From Pseudobdellovibrionaceae bacterium (lineage in GTDB: Bacteria; Bdellovibrionota; Bdellovibrionia; Bdellovibrionales; Bdellovibrionaceae): a stretch of 64,000 nucleotides of DNA. Within the stretch, counting starts at the first letter, position 1; each line of letters opens with the position of its first letter. Location of the stretch: positions 47,664-111,663 of the forward strand of contig JABWCN010000004.1 of the NCBI GenBank assembly GCA_013359135.1, read 5' to 3'. This document shows, piece after piece, positions 1-8,811 of this stretch. A model generated the notes under the pieces. The model had not been told where the DNA came from, ran no database searches, and saw only the letters and a list, made by a program, of their open reading frames with translations. Both the position numbers and the translations under genes were made by a program.

Positions 1-1290
1 TACCGTAGCTTCTAAAGGAGCATTTCTAGCTGAAGAAACTACTTTTAAACTCAATAAGTTTTGTGTCGCTCGTTGAATAAAATAGCTCCAAGCTTTTCTA
101 TGTTTTTGAAGTGTTGGCTCTCTTACTGAATAATCAGGTTGAAAACTTTGGTTAACTTCAAAAGTAAATGATAAAGCGCCAAATTCAGAATGCATAAAGC
201 CCATGGAATCCCCATCCACAGAGTATAACAATTGCCAAGGAGTTCCTGCTTTATACGTTCCTCTTCCACTATCTGATGGAAGCATTTTAGCTAACTCATT
301 ACCTACTTTTTGATAAAGAGCCGATTCACTAGTCAATGCCCCCTGACATCCATAAGGGTACAAAACTAGTTCACTATACGAGTGATAGCTTAAAGAAGTT
401 GTTGGAAAACTCATGTAACCAAGTTTGGCCAAAGCTTGAGTCTCTGGTTCGCTTCCAGCTTTATCTCCACGGTAGTTTGTAGCACTTTTCGCCCCTGAAG
501 ATCCATCACATGAACCCCATTTGTAAGGATAATTACGATTGATATCAACCCCAAAAACCTTGCCACCATCACTTCGAGCGTTTTTTCTCCACCAAGCATC
601 CTGAGTCCAGACAATATTGTTTCCATCCACATTTAGCATTGGTACAATCCATATATTCCAACTTTCTAAAAGTTGATTCCATGGAGTCTTTGTTCTCTTC
701 ATTCCAAGAACCACATCTGCTACATCCATAACAATTTCAGAAGTCATGATTTCACGAGCATGGTGCATTCCATCAAAAACAATCGAAGGTTTATTGAAAT
801 ATTGTAAATCATTTTTTTGAGGTGTTGATGAAATCAATAAAGCCCAAATAGGTCTTCCTTGATTTGAAGTTCCAATTTGTTCCAATCTAGTAAATTGAGG
901 AAACTGCTGACTAAGCTGTTTTAATTTAGCTTCAACTTTTTGTGGATCTAAATATCTGCTATCTATTTTAGCTCCAGCTTCCTGGCCAGATTTTTTAGAG
1001 TTTAAAATTTTATAGTTAATACGGTACTGGTTTAACTTATTAATTCCTAAGTCGTTTGTAATAACTTCTACACGGCCAGCTTCCCAGTTGATACCAGCGA
1101 TATCAAAATCATTTTGCCTCAACCAATTGATATGCTGCTGAACACCCTGATAATTGAGGGGTGCTTGAACTACCAAGCGGTGTTGGTTTTCATTCCAATT
1201 GATTGTTGGTTGAAACGCATTCTTAGCTGTAGTTAATGGAGAAATTGCAATTCCTATAGAGAGGAAAGCAAACAAAATCCTTTTTGTCAT
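1..1290 (-). CDS. M14 zinc carboxypeptidase, 3' end beyond the left edge
   Basis: Open from the ATG at 1290 to the window edge, giving 430 residues without a stop. A short hydrophobic N-terminus looks like a signal peptide. A prodomain-like region fills residues 25-120 and the M14 catalytic domain follows. Visible zinc and catalytic residues are the HxxE motif HARE (H177, E180), the SYHSYS motif with H303, and the general-base Glu in TFE at about E378. DINRNYPYKW matches the substrate-binding part of carboxypeptidase A/B-type enzymes. It should be an exported metallocarboxypeptidase removing C-terminal residues from proteins or peptides. The family is clear; the C-terminal end and substrate preference cannot be seen. 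Confidence 0.9.
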   Translation of the reverse strand, partial: MTKRILFAFLSIGIAISPLTTAKNAFQPTINWNENQHRLVVQAPLNYQGVQQHINWLRQNDFDIAGINWEAGRVEVITNDLGINKLNQYRINYKILNSKKSGQEAGAKIDSRYLDPQKVEAKLKQLSQQFPQFTRLEQIGTSNQGRPIWALLISSTPQKNDLQYFNKPSIVFDGMHHAREIMTSEIVMDVADVVLGMKRTKTPWNQLLESWNIWIVPMLNVDGNNIVWTQDAWWRKNARSDGGKVFGVDINRNYPYKWGSCDGSSGAKSATNYRGDKAGSEPETQALAKLGYMSFPTTSLSYHSYSELVLYPYGCQGALTSESALYQKVGNELAKMLPSDSGRGTYKAGTPWQLLYSVDGDSMGFMHSEFGALSFTFEVNQSFQPDYSVREPTLQKHRKAWSYFIQRATQNLLSLKVVSSARNAPLEATV

Positions 1291-1472
1291 ATAACTTCCT
1301 TATTTTATTTATTACTGTCTTATTTTATTAACTCACGATTTTTTCACTTAAAACCAAAGTTAAGTTTGATCATTTGATCATTCTCTCTACACAAAAGTCG
1401 AGGAAAATTAAGATAAGAAAAAAAATTAATTGGAACATCGAAATATAAAAATTAATAATAGCACGTATAAGA

Positions 1473-2345
1473 TTAAAACTTTCTAATCAGCCCAATAACA
1501 ATACCATGAATTTGAACCTCATTTTTAGGATAAACAAAAGATGACATGTTTTTGTTTGAAGGTCGTAATTCTAACTTCGAAGAATCTTTTATCAGATGAC
1601 TTGAGAAATAGATTCTTTTGACCGTTGCTTCGTTATCCACAGAGACCACAACAATATCCCCATTTTTTGCGTGATTCTGCTCTTGAATTAAAAGTAAATC
1701 TTTAGGATTAATACCTTCCTCTATCATTGATTCACCTTGAACCTCTAGAATAAATGTAGACTCTGGTTTCTTTACTAAATGAGGTGGTACAGCATAGGTT
1801 TCATTAACAATCTTACTTTCTATGGGTTTTCCAGCTGCTACTTTTCCCAAAAAAGGTAATTCATATAGGGGAGAGGGCAGAACTTCATTATGATTCTTTA
1901 AGCTATTCTGGAGGAGCTTAGATTCAGAACCATAAAAAAGCTCTGCCTTCTTCGAGAACTTAATATTTTTTTTATCGATATCACCACTAACAACTTCAGG
2001 AGAAAATACAGCTAATTTCCTTTTTAAAAAATCAGATGTATTTACTATTTCAATACACCTCTTCTGATGAGGAGAAACTTTAATGTAATTCTTTTTAGCA
2101 AGCTGTTTTAAATAATTTTGAACCGAATTATAAGAAGCTAAGCTAAAATATTCCTTAACCTCTTGGTAACTTGGACTAACTCCGTAAGATTTAAAATAAT
2201 CTGTCAGAAAGTCCAAAACCTTAGCTTCTTTCGGAGTCAAAGGTTTTGGACTTTCTGCAGGTTCAAAAGAACCTCTCTCTTCCTGCTTAACAGGTTTCGA
2301 AAAATTCTTTTTAGGGAGGGGTGATGATTTAAACTTTTGTCGCAT
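1473..2345 (-). CDS. lexA: LexA-type SOS repressor, self-cleaving S24 peptidase
   Basis: 290 residues. The winged-helix DNA-binding domain lies at about residues 36-100, beginning LTPKEAKVLDFL. The C-terminal S24 domain has the Ala-Gly cleavage site (A171-G172), Ser206 in GESM and Lys243 in ATVKR, the catalytic pair for RecA-stimulated self-cleavage. It is longer than a usual LexA of about 200 residues: there is a basic 35-residue N-terminal extension and an extended linker at about residues 102-160. No internal Met precedes the DNA-binding domain, so the ATG at 2345 is kept. A strong palindromic operator lies directly upstream, consistent with autoregulation. Expected role: repressor of DNA-damage genes. 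Confidence 0.92.
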   Translation of the reverse strand: MRQKFKSSPLPKKNFSKPVKQEERGSFEPAESPKPLTPKEAKVLDFLTDYFKSYGVSPSYQEVKEYFSLASYNSVQNYLKQLAKKNYIKVSPHQKRCIEIVNTSDFLKRKLAVFSPEVVSGDIDKKNIKFSKKAELFYGSESKLLQNSLKNHNEVLPSPLYELPFLGKVAAGKPIESKIVNETYAVPPHLVKKPESTFILEVQGESMIEEGINPKDLLLIQEQNHAKNGDIVVVSVDNEATVKRIYFSSHLIKDSSKLELRPSNKNMSSFVYPKNEVQIHGIVIGLIRKF

Positions 2346-2346
2346 A

Positions 2347-2383
2347 ACTTACATATTTTATACAGTGTAAATAATATGTAAGT
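2347..2383 (-). promoter_or_regulatory. lexA operator: 37-bp near-perfect palindrome over the promoter
   Basis: Outer arms ACTTACATATT (2347-2357) and AATATGTAAGT (2373-2383) are exact reverse complements. The central TACAGTGTA (2361-2369) shares the same axis at 2365, so 16 of 18 base pairs of symmetry hold. ATAC-AGT-GTAA is one base from the TTAC-N3-GTAA LexA box reported for Bdellovibrio. On the minus strand TTGACT (about 2383-2388) and TATAAA (about 2359-2364) are spaced 18 bp, so the -35 and -10 elements sit in the palindrome. LexA binding here is inference. Confidence 0.75.
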
Positions 2384-2396
2384 CAATACCCTTTTT

Positions 2397-2585
2397 TTAA
2401 TTTTTTACTGTTTGTTTTTCTGAGCTAGACGGAAGTCTGGACTCTAGAGAGGCAGGTTGTTTATCTTCTTTCGAAAGGGAGGCTAAGGCACCTTCTGGAA
2501 CTTTCGAACAATTCTGAAATGACACTATCATAAACGGATTTATAACAACCAACAATGTGAAATAATTAACATACCTTCTAATCAC
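2397..2585 (-). CDS. Small putative lipoprotein with FQNC motif
   Basis: 62 residues starting at a GTG (2585-2583), supported by a strong Shine-Dalgarno GGAGG at 2591-2595 with 5-base spacing. A hydrophobic segment (about residues 8-24) is followed by FQNCSKV, a lipid-attachment context I associate with Bdellovibrio-group lipoproteins, although it is not a canonical lipobox. The rest is short, polar and Ser/Lys-rich, probably disordered. It reads toward lexA with a 51-base gap that contains the lexA promoter. No function can be assigned. Confidence 0.6.
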   Translation of the reverse strand: MIRRYVNYFTLLVVINPFMIVSFQNCSKVPEGALASLSKEDKQPASLESRLPSSSEKQTVKN

Positions 2586-2695
2586 GTATGCCTCCTTTAA
2601 ACATCATATTATTGTTGCCTAAAAACCCAGAGACTTTATTTTTTTCTTCTCAACATTATACATTTCCTGGTTATAATTGAGACTCTAAGGAGTTT

Positions 2696-3586
2696 ATGAA
2701 AATCGAAATGACTAAAAGTAAAACCAATTTTTTAAAATTTTTCACTTTCACGCTTAAAATATCCATTCTTTTTGGGTTTTTCATACTTCTAAAAAGTAAT
2801 GCTATTGAGAATATAAAACCCTCTTCTGAAATTGATTTAAAACAAATTTGTCAGGACAGTCTAAAAAAATTTCCAGGTACTTTTGATGAATCTCTACTTG
2901 CAAAGGCTTGTCAAAAGGTCATGTCACTTAGTGATTGTAATAGTGTCAATGGACAAAAAATTTTTCACTATGACCGAGTAGGTACCATTACTAATCCTAA
3001 AAAGATTTTAGTTTTTTCCCTCATTCACGGAGACGAAGTTCCGGCTGGAACTGTGGGACGATTTTGGCTAAGTCGTTTAGAAAGTATTGAACCAAGGAAC
3101 TCATGGAGAGTTGTACCTGTATTAAATCCAGATGGAGTCGACCAAAAAACAAGGTATAATGCAAACAAAATTGATTTGAATCGAAACTTTCCAACAAAAG
3201 ATTGGGATGAGTTGGCTCAAAAATACTGGAAAATTCACTCACAGAGTAATCCCAGAAGATTTCCTGGAGAAAAATCAGCAAGTGAACCAGAAGTTAAATG
3301 TGCACTTAAACATATCTCTGACTACAATCCTGACTTTATCATTTCTATTCATACACCTTTAAGTGTTTTAGATTTTGATGGACCTAAAGTCCAACCACCG
3401 AAATTTACCTACTTGCCCTGGAAATCACTAGGACACTTTCCTGGCAGTCTTGGAAGATATATGTGGTCTGAAAGAAATACTCCGGTATTAACCATGGAGC
3501 TGAAAGATTCTTTGCCTGCAAACAACAAAGCTTTCGAGCAATTACAAGATCTTATAGGAACTCTCGTCAAGCAAGATCTGAAATAA
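2696..3586 (+). CDS. MpaA-like M14 murein peptide amidase / carboxypeptidase
   Basis: 296 residues preceded by AAGGAG. The N-terminal 15-36 segment is hydrophobic and probably directs export. The M14 zinc site is visible as HGDE (H111, E114) and SIHTP (H219); the catalytic Glu lies in TMELKD (E268), and KIDLNRNFP matches the substrate-binding region. The small size and HGDE motif fit MpaA-type enzymes, which cleave the gamma-D-Glu to meso-DAP bond in murein peptides. In a predator this could process prey-derived peptidoglycan (inference). Its stop codon abuts the convergent gene at 3587. Confidence 0.8.
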   Translation: MKIEMTKSKTNFLKFFTFTLKISILFGFFILLKSNAIENIKPSSEIDLKQICQDSLKKFPGTFDESLLAKACQKVMSLSDCNSVNGQKIFHYDRVGTITNPKKILVFSLIHGDEVPAGTVGRFWLSRLESIEPRNSWRVVPVLNPDGVDQKTRYNANKIDLNRNFPTKDWDELAQKYWKIHSQSNPRRFPGEKSASEPEVKCALKHISDYNPDFIISIHTPLSVLDFDGPKVQPPKFTYLPWKSLGHFPGSLGRYMWSERNTPVLTMELKDSLPANNKAFEQLQDLIGTLVKQDLK

Positions 3587-4048
3587 TCAGTGTTTTTGGT
3601 TGTTTTGTAGAGCTTGATTAATTTCCATAATACGCTCTTCTTTGGTAATCACTTGATTTTGAATATCAATCAATCGATCAATCAATTTTGATTTAGCCAG
3701 ACGAATGGCTTCGAAAATATTCTCATGACTGGCTTCTTCATGAATTTGTGAATCATTGTCCTTAAGCTGAATCAAAATACGATGGGGTTTATTAGTCTGA
3801 GATCTCAAAGGCTCTTTTGCAATTACCGCGGCTACCGTTGTAGGTGTCACAAAAGGTTGAAACTCAGCAATTTGTTGATAAATAAAAGACTTCACATCTA
3901 AATCATTACGAATAAGCTGTTCAGTCCTAGATAAACTAGCCTTTTGCGACGGCTTACCAAAAAGACTAAGGGCATCCACACTTGAATCAGTAGACAACGA
4001 CTCAGCAACAGTTCGGGGGTCATTTCTTTTTGCCTTTAAATTGGACAT
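3587..4048 (-). CDS. Divergent ribosome hibernation factor-like (HPF/RaiA, S30AE) protein
   Basis: 153 residues with a good AAGGAGG site upstream. Residues 1-50 are polar and unique. Residues 50-145 follow the HPF/RaiA pattern: a helix resembling IYQQIAEFQPFVT, a beta strand HRILIQLKD, then an amphipathic helix (HENIFEAIRLAKSKLIDRL) that fits the family's last helix. If right, it would bind the 30S subunit and silence ribosomes under stress. Similarity is by pattern only and the N-terminal extension is atypical, so this is a tentative call. Monocistronic, convergent with the MpaA-like gene. Confidence 0.5.
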   Translation of the reverse strand: MSNLKAKRNDPRTVAESLSTDSSVDALSLFGKPSQKASLSRTEQLIRNDLDVKSFIYQQIAEFQPFVTPTTVAAVIAKEPLRSQTNKPHRILIQLKDNDSQIHEEASHENIFEAIRLAKSKLIDRLIDIQNQVITKEERIMEINQALQNNQKH

Positions 4049-4174
4049 AATGCCTCCTTATAATTAAGTATAACATATAGCCATAACAGGTTAATAATTG
4101 ACTCAGGAGAATTTAAAATAAATGATCCTAACCTGAATTTAGAGACCCTTTTTTATCAATTTGAGAAAAAATCT

Positions 4175-4912
4175 ATGCATGAATCACTTAATGACTCTTC
4201 GAGCCCTAATGCGACTATAAATATTCAACTACAGAATGGAACCTCAGCCAAAGTCCAGCTAACCAATTCTTGGCTTAACGAGCTTCGTGAGGAGTTTGAA
4301 AAAGACTATATGAAAAACTTAAAAGGTTTTCTATCTCAAGAGCTTGCCGCCAAGAAAAATATTTACCCCAAAGGAAATCTGTATTTTGAAGCGCTCAACA
4401 GAACCCCTTTTGATAAAGTAAAGGTGGTCATTCTAGGGCAAGACCCCTACCATGGACCAGGACAAGCCCATGGGCTTAGTTTTAGTGTTCCTGAAGGAGT
4501 TAGACCTCCTCCCTCACTAATAAATATTTTAAAAGAAATTAAAAATGATCTTGGTAGAGAAGCGTCGGTCAGAGAGAATTTATCTTCCTGGGCAGACCAA
4601 GGCGTATTATTACTAAACAGCGTTTTGACTGTCGAAGAAGGTAAAGCCGCCTCACACCAGGGCAAAGGTTGGGAGCTATTTACAGATAAGATTATTCAAT
4701 TACTAAATGATAAAAGAGATAACTTGGTTTTCATTCTTTGGGGTAGCTATGCTCAGAAAAAAGCAGCCTTTGTGGATCGAAACAAACACAAAGTTATTGA
4801 ATCTGTACATCCATCACCCCTTTCGGCTCATAGGGGATTTATTGGAAGTAAACCCTTTTCTAAGGCTAATATTTATTTAAAAGCGCATCAACTTGAAGAA
4901 ATAAATTGGTAA
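4175..4912 (+). CDS. ung: Uracil-DNA glycosylase, family 1
   Basis: 245 residues. Diagnostic motifs are GQDPYH with catalytic Asp90, LLLNSVLTV around residue 148, and HPSPLSAHRG with His212. It removes uracil from DNA to start base-excision repair. There is an extra N-terminal stretch of about 28 residues before the LTNSW start seen in most Ung proteins; upstream of the ATG only a weak GAG is seen, so the true start could be further in. It ends 11 bases before the convergent gene at 4924. No LexA-like box is visible upstream. Confidence 0.95.
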   Translation: MHESLNDSSSPNATINIQLQNGTSAKVQLTNSWLNELREEFEKDYMKNLKGFLSQELAAKKNIYPKGNLYFEALNRTPFDKVKVVILGQDPYHGPGQAHGLSFSVPEGVRPPPSLINILKEIKNDLGREASVRENLSSWADQGVLLLNSVLTVEEGKAASHQGKGWELFTDKIIQLLNDKRDNLVFILWGSYAQKKAAFVDRNKHKVIESVHPSPLSAHRGFIGSKPFSKANIYLKAHQLEEINW

Positions 4913-4923
4913 CTAGAACCATT

Positions 4924-5511
4924 TTACCACCAATGCTTACCCTTTAGAAGTGGTCCTTCTTTTTCATACTTTTTTCTTAATCTTTGATACCTCTTAGCCG
5001 AGAATTTTATTTTATTGTGAGGTAATTCCAAAAGATACCTCTCTGTTTTCCACACATTTTTTACAGAAAATCTCCAATTACTTTTCGTCTCATCTAAATG
5101 AACTACTTGATAACCCGTAATTTTACCGGTCTTATCTACATAGGGATCAAAATAGCTCATAGCAAGAGCCCTAAGCGATCTAAACATTGGAGCCCTACCA
5201 TGTAGTCCTTTATCCCTGGAACGACCAACACTTCCCCAACCTGTTTTTTCTTTAAAAACAAAAATAACGTGATCTAACTCATCTATGCTTTCAAAACTAA
5301 TTATCAAAGGGGGATAGCCTCGATGTTCTAAAATAGCAGCAGCAAGCATGGCTGCCTCCATACAATGCGCCTCTTGACTTTCATAACAAGAAAACGCTGA
5401 TCTTAAGGTATCTTTCTTATTATAAGAGAATCCCTTTAGCCACTTTTGCACCTTACGAGGAGTATTGAATTTTTTCGACAGTTTTATAAATTGTTCACGA
5501 CTCATATACAT
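4924..5511 (-). CDS. Transglutaminase-like cysteine protein
   Basis: 195 residues without an evident signal peptide. The arrangement C50 (HCMEAA), H81 (LDHVIF) and an Asp at D122 or D126 (FDPYVD) fits the catalytic triad of the transglutaminase-like fold. The C-terminal 50 residues are rich in Lys and Arg. Members act as cysteine peptidases or crosslinkers; which applies cannot be told. The ATG at 5511 has no Shine-Dalgarno, and a hairpin with a U run lies directly upstream (5533-5555), an odd leader. Confidence 0.6.
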   Translation of the reverse strand: MYMSREQFIKLSKKFNTPRKVQKWLKGFSYNKKDTLRSAFSCYESQEAHCMEAAMLAAAILEHRGYPPLIISFESIDELDHVIFVFKEKTGWGSVGRSRDKGLHGRAPMFRSLRALAMSYFDPYVDKTGKITGYQVVHLDETKSNWRFSVKNVWKTERYLLELPHNKIKFSAKRYQRLRKKYEKEGPLLKGKHWW

Positions 5512-5520
5512 TAATATAAA

Positions 5521-5555
5521 GCAAAAAAATTACTGTGTCTAAAATAAAGACACAG
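5521..5555 (-). terminator. Hairpin plus U run in the leader of the transglutaminase-like gene
   Basis: CTGTGTCT (5533-5540) and AGACACAG (5548-5555) form a perfect 8-bp stem with a 7-base loop. On the minus strand it is followed by a run of seven T. It has the shape of an intrinsic terminator, yet it lies just 10 to 45 bases upstream of the start codon at 5511, so it may be an attenuator or may end an upstream minus-strand transcript. Confidence 0.5.
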
Positions 5556-5762
5556 GTTAATACCGAGACACATCCACATCAACTGTCAAAACATTAAACG
5601 AGAGTAAAAATTTTTCTAAACCTATTTAGTTTCTGATAAAAATTTAGAATTTTTCTCTTATTCTTGTTAAGAAATAGAGATAATTCTAATTTTGATTGCG
5701 AAAGCAAGTTCTAAAAACAAAAGTTGTAAGGTGATCTCTTCAAAAGGAAAAAGGAACTATCT

Positions 5763-7475
5763 ATGCAAAAAATTTTGTTAAAAAATAATGGATCAAAAAT
5801 AAAAACTATTATTTTTATCTTTTCCTTTTTGATATTGATTGTAACTCAAGCACAAGAAAAACAAAAACCACCTGCTTTACTTGCAAAAAATATTTCATCG
5901 ATTGATTACTGGCAAGATCTTAAACTACCAGCTACTTTTGAAACAGAAATTATCACCAAAGAAAAGTGTTCTCAAAATGAAATGAGCTTTTATGGCTGTT
6001 TGATGGTTATCAAAGAGCTGGCAAATCTAGAAAACTCAGAAAATCCAGAAAAATATGATATCTATTCAACCACACAAGCTCAAAAATCAGGAAAAAATAT
6101 ATTTCTTACTGAAGGTATCATATCACTGATAGAAATTGAAAAAAAAGAAGCTACAACTATCAAAGAAACTATCGAACAACTTCAAGCTTACAAAAAGAAT
6201 TTTCTTAGTATGTTTAAAGAAGTTTATAGTGAATATAAAAAAAATCCTTCTAATGAATTAGAAAACTTATTCAACCAACTTAAACTTCAACGTTCAAAGC
6301 CATTGAGCAAAAAAGATTTAGGTATATTAAGTAATAAATATCGGACAATTGCCTTAGATCCTCACTCATACTATAAACCAAGAAAAGAGCTTGAAGATGA
6401 AATGAAAAAAAGTTCTGATTTTTTTATCGGAATTGGAGCTGAAATAAGTAAAGATCCAAAAGGAATTAAAATTATCAAAGTAATTCCTACTTCTGGTGCG
6501 GCAAATGCTGGAGTTAAAGCAGATGATATAATTATTTCCATTAATTCAGTATCAGCTGAAAAATTGAAAATCGAAGATGCCGTTCAACTATTACGAGGAG
6601 CTGAGAATACAACTGTCAGCGTTGTGCTTCTTAGAAATAATCAAGAAATTAAAAAGGTAATTTCTAGAAAAAAAGTAACCCAAAAAGTAGTCGACGCTAA
6701 ATTTATTAACTTCCAAGGAAAAATAGTTACTTATATTAAACTTGCAAATTTTATGTATAAAGACACTTGCGGTGAAATATTAAACACCATATATGAAAGT
6801 GAACTAAAAAATACTACTGGTTATATTATAGATCTAAGAAATAATGGTGGAGGACTCGTCAAAATTGCCTCTTGCATTTTAAGTTTTTTTATTGGTGAAA
6901 ACAAAATAGTATCCAGTTTTGAAGATATAAAATTAAAGAAAATTTCTCCTGAAGAAACATTTTTCCAACAAATAACAACTAAACCCCTAGTTGTTTTAAT
7001 TAATTCCATGTCTGCCAGTGCTTCTGAAATACTTGCAGGTGCTGTTCAAGATTATCAACGTGGACTGATTATTGGTACTACTTCTTATGGAAAAGGTTCT
7101 TACCAGGACTGTAATGAAACCTACAAAAATTTAGCTGACTTAAAAATATGCGCCACAGGAGGATTATTTTTCCTGCCCTCTGGAAGAACCAATCAAACCG
7201 TTGGAATAAAACCTGACATCACAGTTTATCTCAACAAAGAGCCTTCTGAAAGCGAGCTCTATCCTTTAAATGAAGCGAACATGCACTTTTTTCCTTTAAA
7301 ACCTAGAGTGCAACCAGGAGCAGACCCTACTTCATGGAAAAAGATCAATGTTCCTTCAGATTGTATGAAAGATGCAATGTTAGACACACTCTTCTCTAAT
7401 GCTAAGGAATCTAACTTTTACTTTAGAGACTATCAGCTTCTAAAAGGTGTGAAAGGGGTTCTATGCCAACAGTAG
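5763..7475 (+). CDS. C-terminal processing protease, PDZ plus S41 domain
   Basis: 570 residues with a signal peptide (about 1-30). A helical N-terminal part is followed by a PDZ domain (about 215-300, FFIGIGAEI through VVLLRN) and the S41 protease core. DLRNNGGGL at about 358, the serine-containing SASASEILAG at about 415-425, and SYGKGSYQ with the catalytic Lys at about 443 give the Ser-Lys dyad. It should act in the periplasm, degrading or trimming proteins by their C-termini, as Prc/CtpA do. It stands alone; the next gene converges 46 bases downstream. Confidence 0.93.
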   Translation: MQKILLKNNGSKIKTIIFIFSFLILIVTQAQEKQKPPALLAKNISSIDYWQDLKLPATFETEIITKEKCSQNEMSFYGCLMVIKELANLENSENPEKYDIYSTTQAQKSGKNIFLTEGIISLIEIEKKEATTIKETIEQLQAYKKNFLSMFKEVYSEYKKNPSNELENLFNQLKLQRSKPLSKKDLGILSNKYRTIALDPHSYYKPRKELEDEMKKSSDFFIGIGAEISKDPKGIKIIKVIPTSGAANAGVKADDIIISINSVSAEKLKIEDAVQLLRGAENTTVSVVLLRNNQEIKKVISRKKVTQKVVDAKFINFQGKIVTYIKLANFMYKDTCGEILNTIYESELKNTTGYIIDLRNNGGGLVKIASCILSFFIGENKIVSSFEDIKLKKISPEETFFQQITTKPLVVLINSMSASASEILAGAVQDYQRGLIIGTTSYGKGSYQDCNETYKNLADLKICATGGLFFLPSGRTNQTVGIKPDITVYLNKEPSESELYPLNEANMHFFPLKPRVQPGADPTSWKKINVPSDCMKDAMLDTLFSNAKESNFYFRDYQLLKGVKGVLCQQ

Positions 7476-7521
7476 AATCACCATGGACATTTTCTCGGCC
7501 TTATAATATATAAATTCGAGT

Positions 7522-8811
7522 TTAAAGTTGCTCTAGGCAGTTCCAAACACCTAGAGCTTGAGACTGACAAAAACTGAGAATATTTTGATGAAACTCAAGT
7601 AGATCATTTTCATGATTAATACGCGTTTCAATTAACAATTGTTGATCTTGAAAAAGCTCATTTACAGTAACCCTACCCTGGGAAAATAATTTTTCACTGT
7701 CTAGATATAAATCATTTAACTTCTTTAAGGACTCTGTAGATTTTTTGAGTTTTCTTTGGCTTAATATCAGCTGCTCTAAACTACTCTTAGTTTTCTCTGG
7801 ATAAATGTTTCTTATCTGCTGCCATTTTAACTCGCTAAAAACTAAATTTTTGTAGCTTTCAAGATTTGAAACTTTTGTTTCATAGTTATCCCACAACTTC
7901 CAAGTCAAAGCCAAACTCACATCCCATTGATTAGAGTCTTCATGGTCAGAAATTTTATAATAATGCCCACTTAAATCTAGTGAAGGCCAATAACCAGCAA
8001 AAGTAGAATCATAAGAAAATTTATTTTTCAGAAATTCAAACTCTTTCTGCTTTACCTCAATAGAAGTCTCTGTATTAATTAGTTTAAAATTTGAGTCTTT
8101 AAAGGAAACAAAAGGCCAAATTCTTTCAAAAAACTCAAGAGAGTTTTTCTTCAAGATGACTTGAGAATCAAAAATTTCTTTTTCGACATTAGTTCTTTGT
8201 GATTCAAAATTATTTAAATCAATTTGAACCTTTTCTACTTGTTGCCTAGGTAAATTACCTCTTTCAAATCTTTGCTCTGCTACCTTTAAAGATTTTTTTT
8301 TCAAATTTTCAATTTCTACATAAAATGAAAGCTTGTTACGTAAATAAACATCGTTGAAAACCATTCCTAAAAGTTCATTTTCTTTAGCAATACTTTGCGT
8401 TGAAAATAGTAATTTCTGAGACTCAAAACCTGCGTCACTAGATTGACCTAAATAATAACTTTTACCAAAACTAAATAAATTCAAATTGGCTTCTAAACCT
8501 AAAGTTGTTTGCGCTAAAGATCTCTGATTTTGATCTGACACTTTAGTGCCATAGAGATTTATATATGGAAGCCAATAATTTGAAGTCTGCTTAGCTCTCA
8601 GTTCAGCCTGACGTAATTCATATCCTTGATAAAGAAACTCAGGGTTTTTACTAATAGCTTCCTGAAGCTTTAACTTCCAAGATGAGTTTTTTATAATCTC
8701 TTTTACCGAAGTTTCACTTACTGGCGATTTAAGGGGGGTGGCATTTAAAGTGGAGTTGAGGAAAATAAAAATTAGTAAAAATTTAACACTTTTCTTTTTG
8801 AATTTCATCAT
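7522..8811 (-). CDS. TolC-like outer-membrane efflux channel
   Basis: 429 residues from the ATG at 8811. A longer frame upstream is rejected because the real signal peptide begins MMKFKKKSVKFLLIF. The protein is mostly long amphipathic helices and coiled coil with two internal halves, as in the outer membrane factor family. Its start overlaps the end of the RND pump gene by 29 bases, so it is the last gene of an adaptor-pump-channel operon. It would form the outer-membrane exit duct of the pump. Confidence 0.85.
   Translation of the reverse strand: MMKFKKKSVKFLLIFIFLNSTLNATPLKSPVSETSVKEIIKNSSWKLKLQEAISKNPEFLYQGYELRQAELRAKQTSNYWLPYINLYGTKVSDQNQRSLAQTTLGLEANLNLFSFGKSYYLGQSSDAGFESQKLLFSTQSIAKENELLGMVFNDVYLRNKLSFYVEIENLKKKSLKVAEQRFERGNLPRQQVEKVQIDLNNFESQRTNVEKEIFDSQVILKKNSLEFFERIWPFVSFKDSNFKLINTETSIEVKQKEFEFLKNKFSYDSTFAGYWPSLDLSGHYYKISDHEDSNQWDVSLALTWKLWDNYETKVSNLESYKNLVFSELKWQQIRNIYPEKTKSSLEQLILSQRKLKKSTESLKKLNDLYLDSEKLFSQGRVTVNELFQDQQLLIETRINHENDLLEFHQNILSFCQSQALGVWNCLEQL

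Noticed and set aside
411..632. Plus-strand or minus-strand short frames inside the M14 carboxypeptidase region
   Set aside because: They lie wholly in the 430-codon M14 frame, which has clear family motifs; they are shadow frames.
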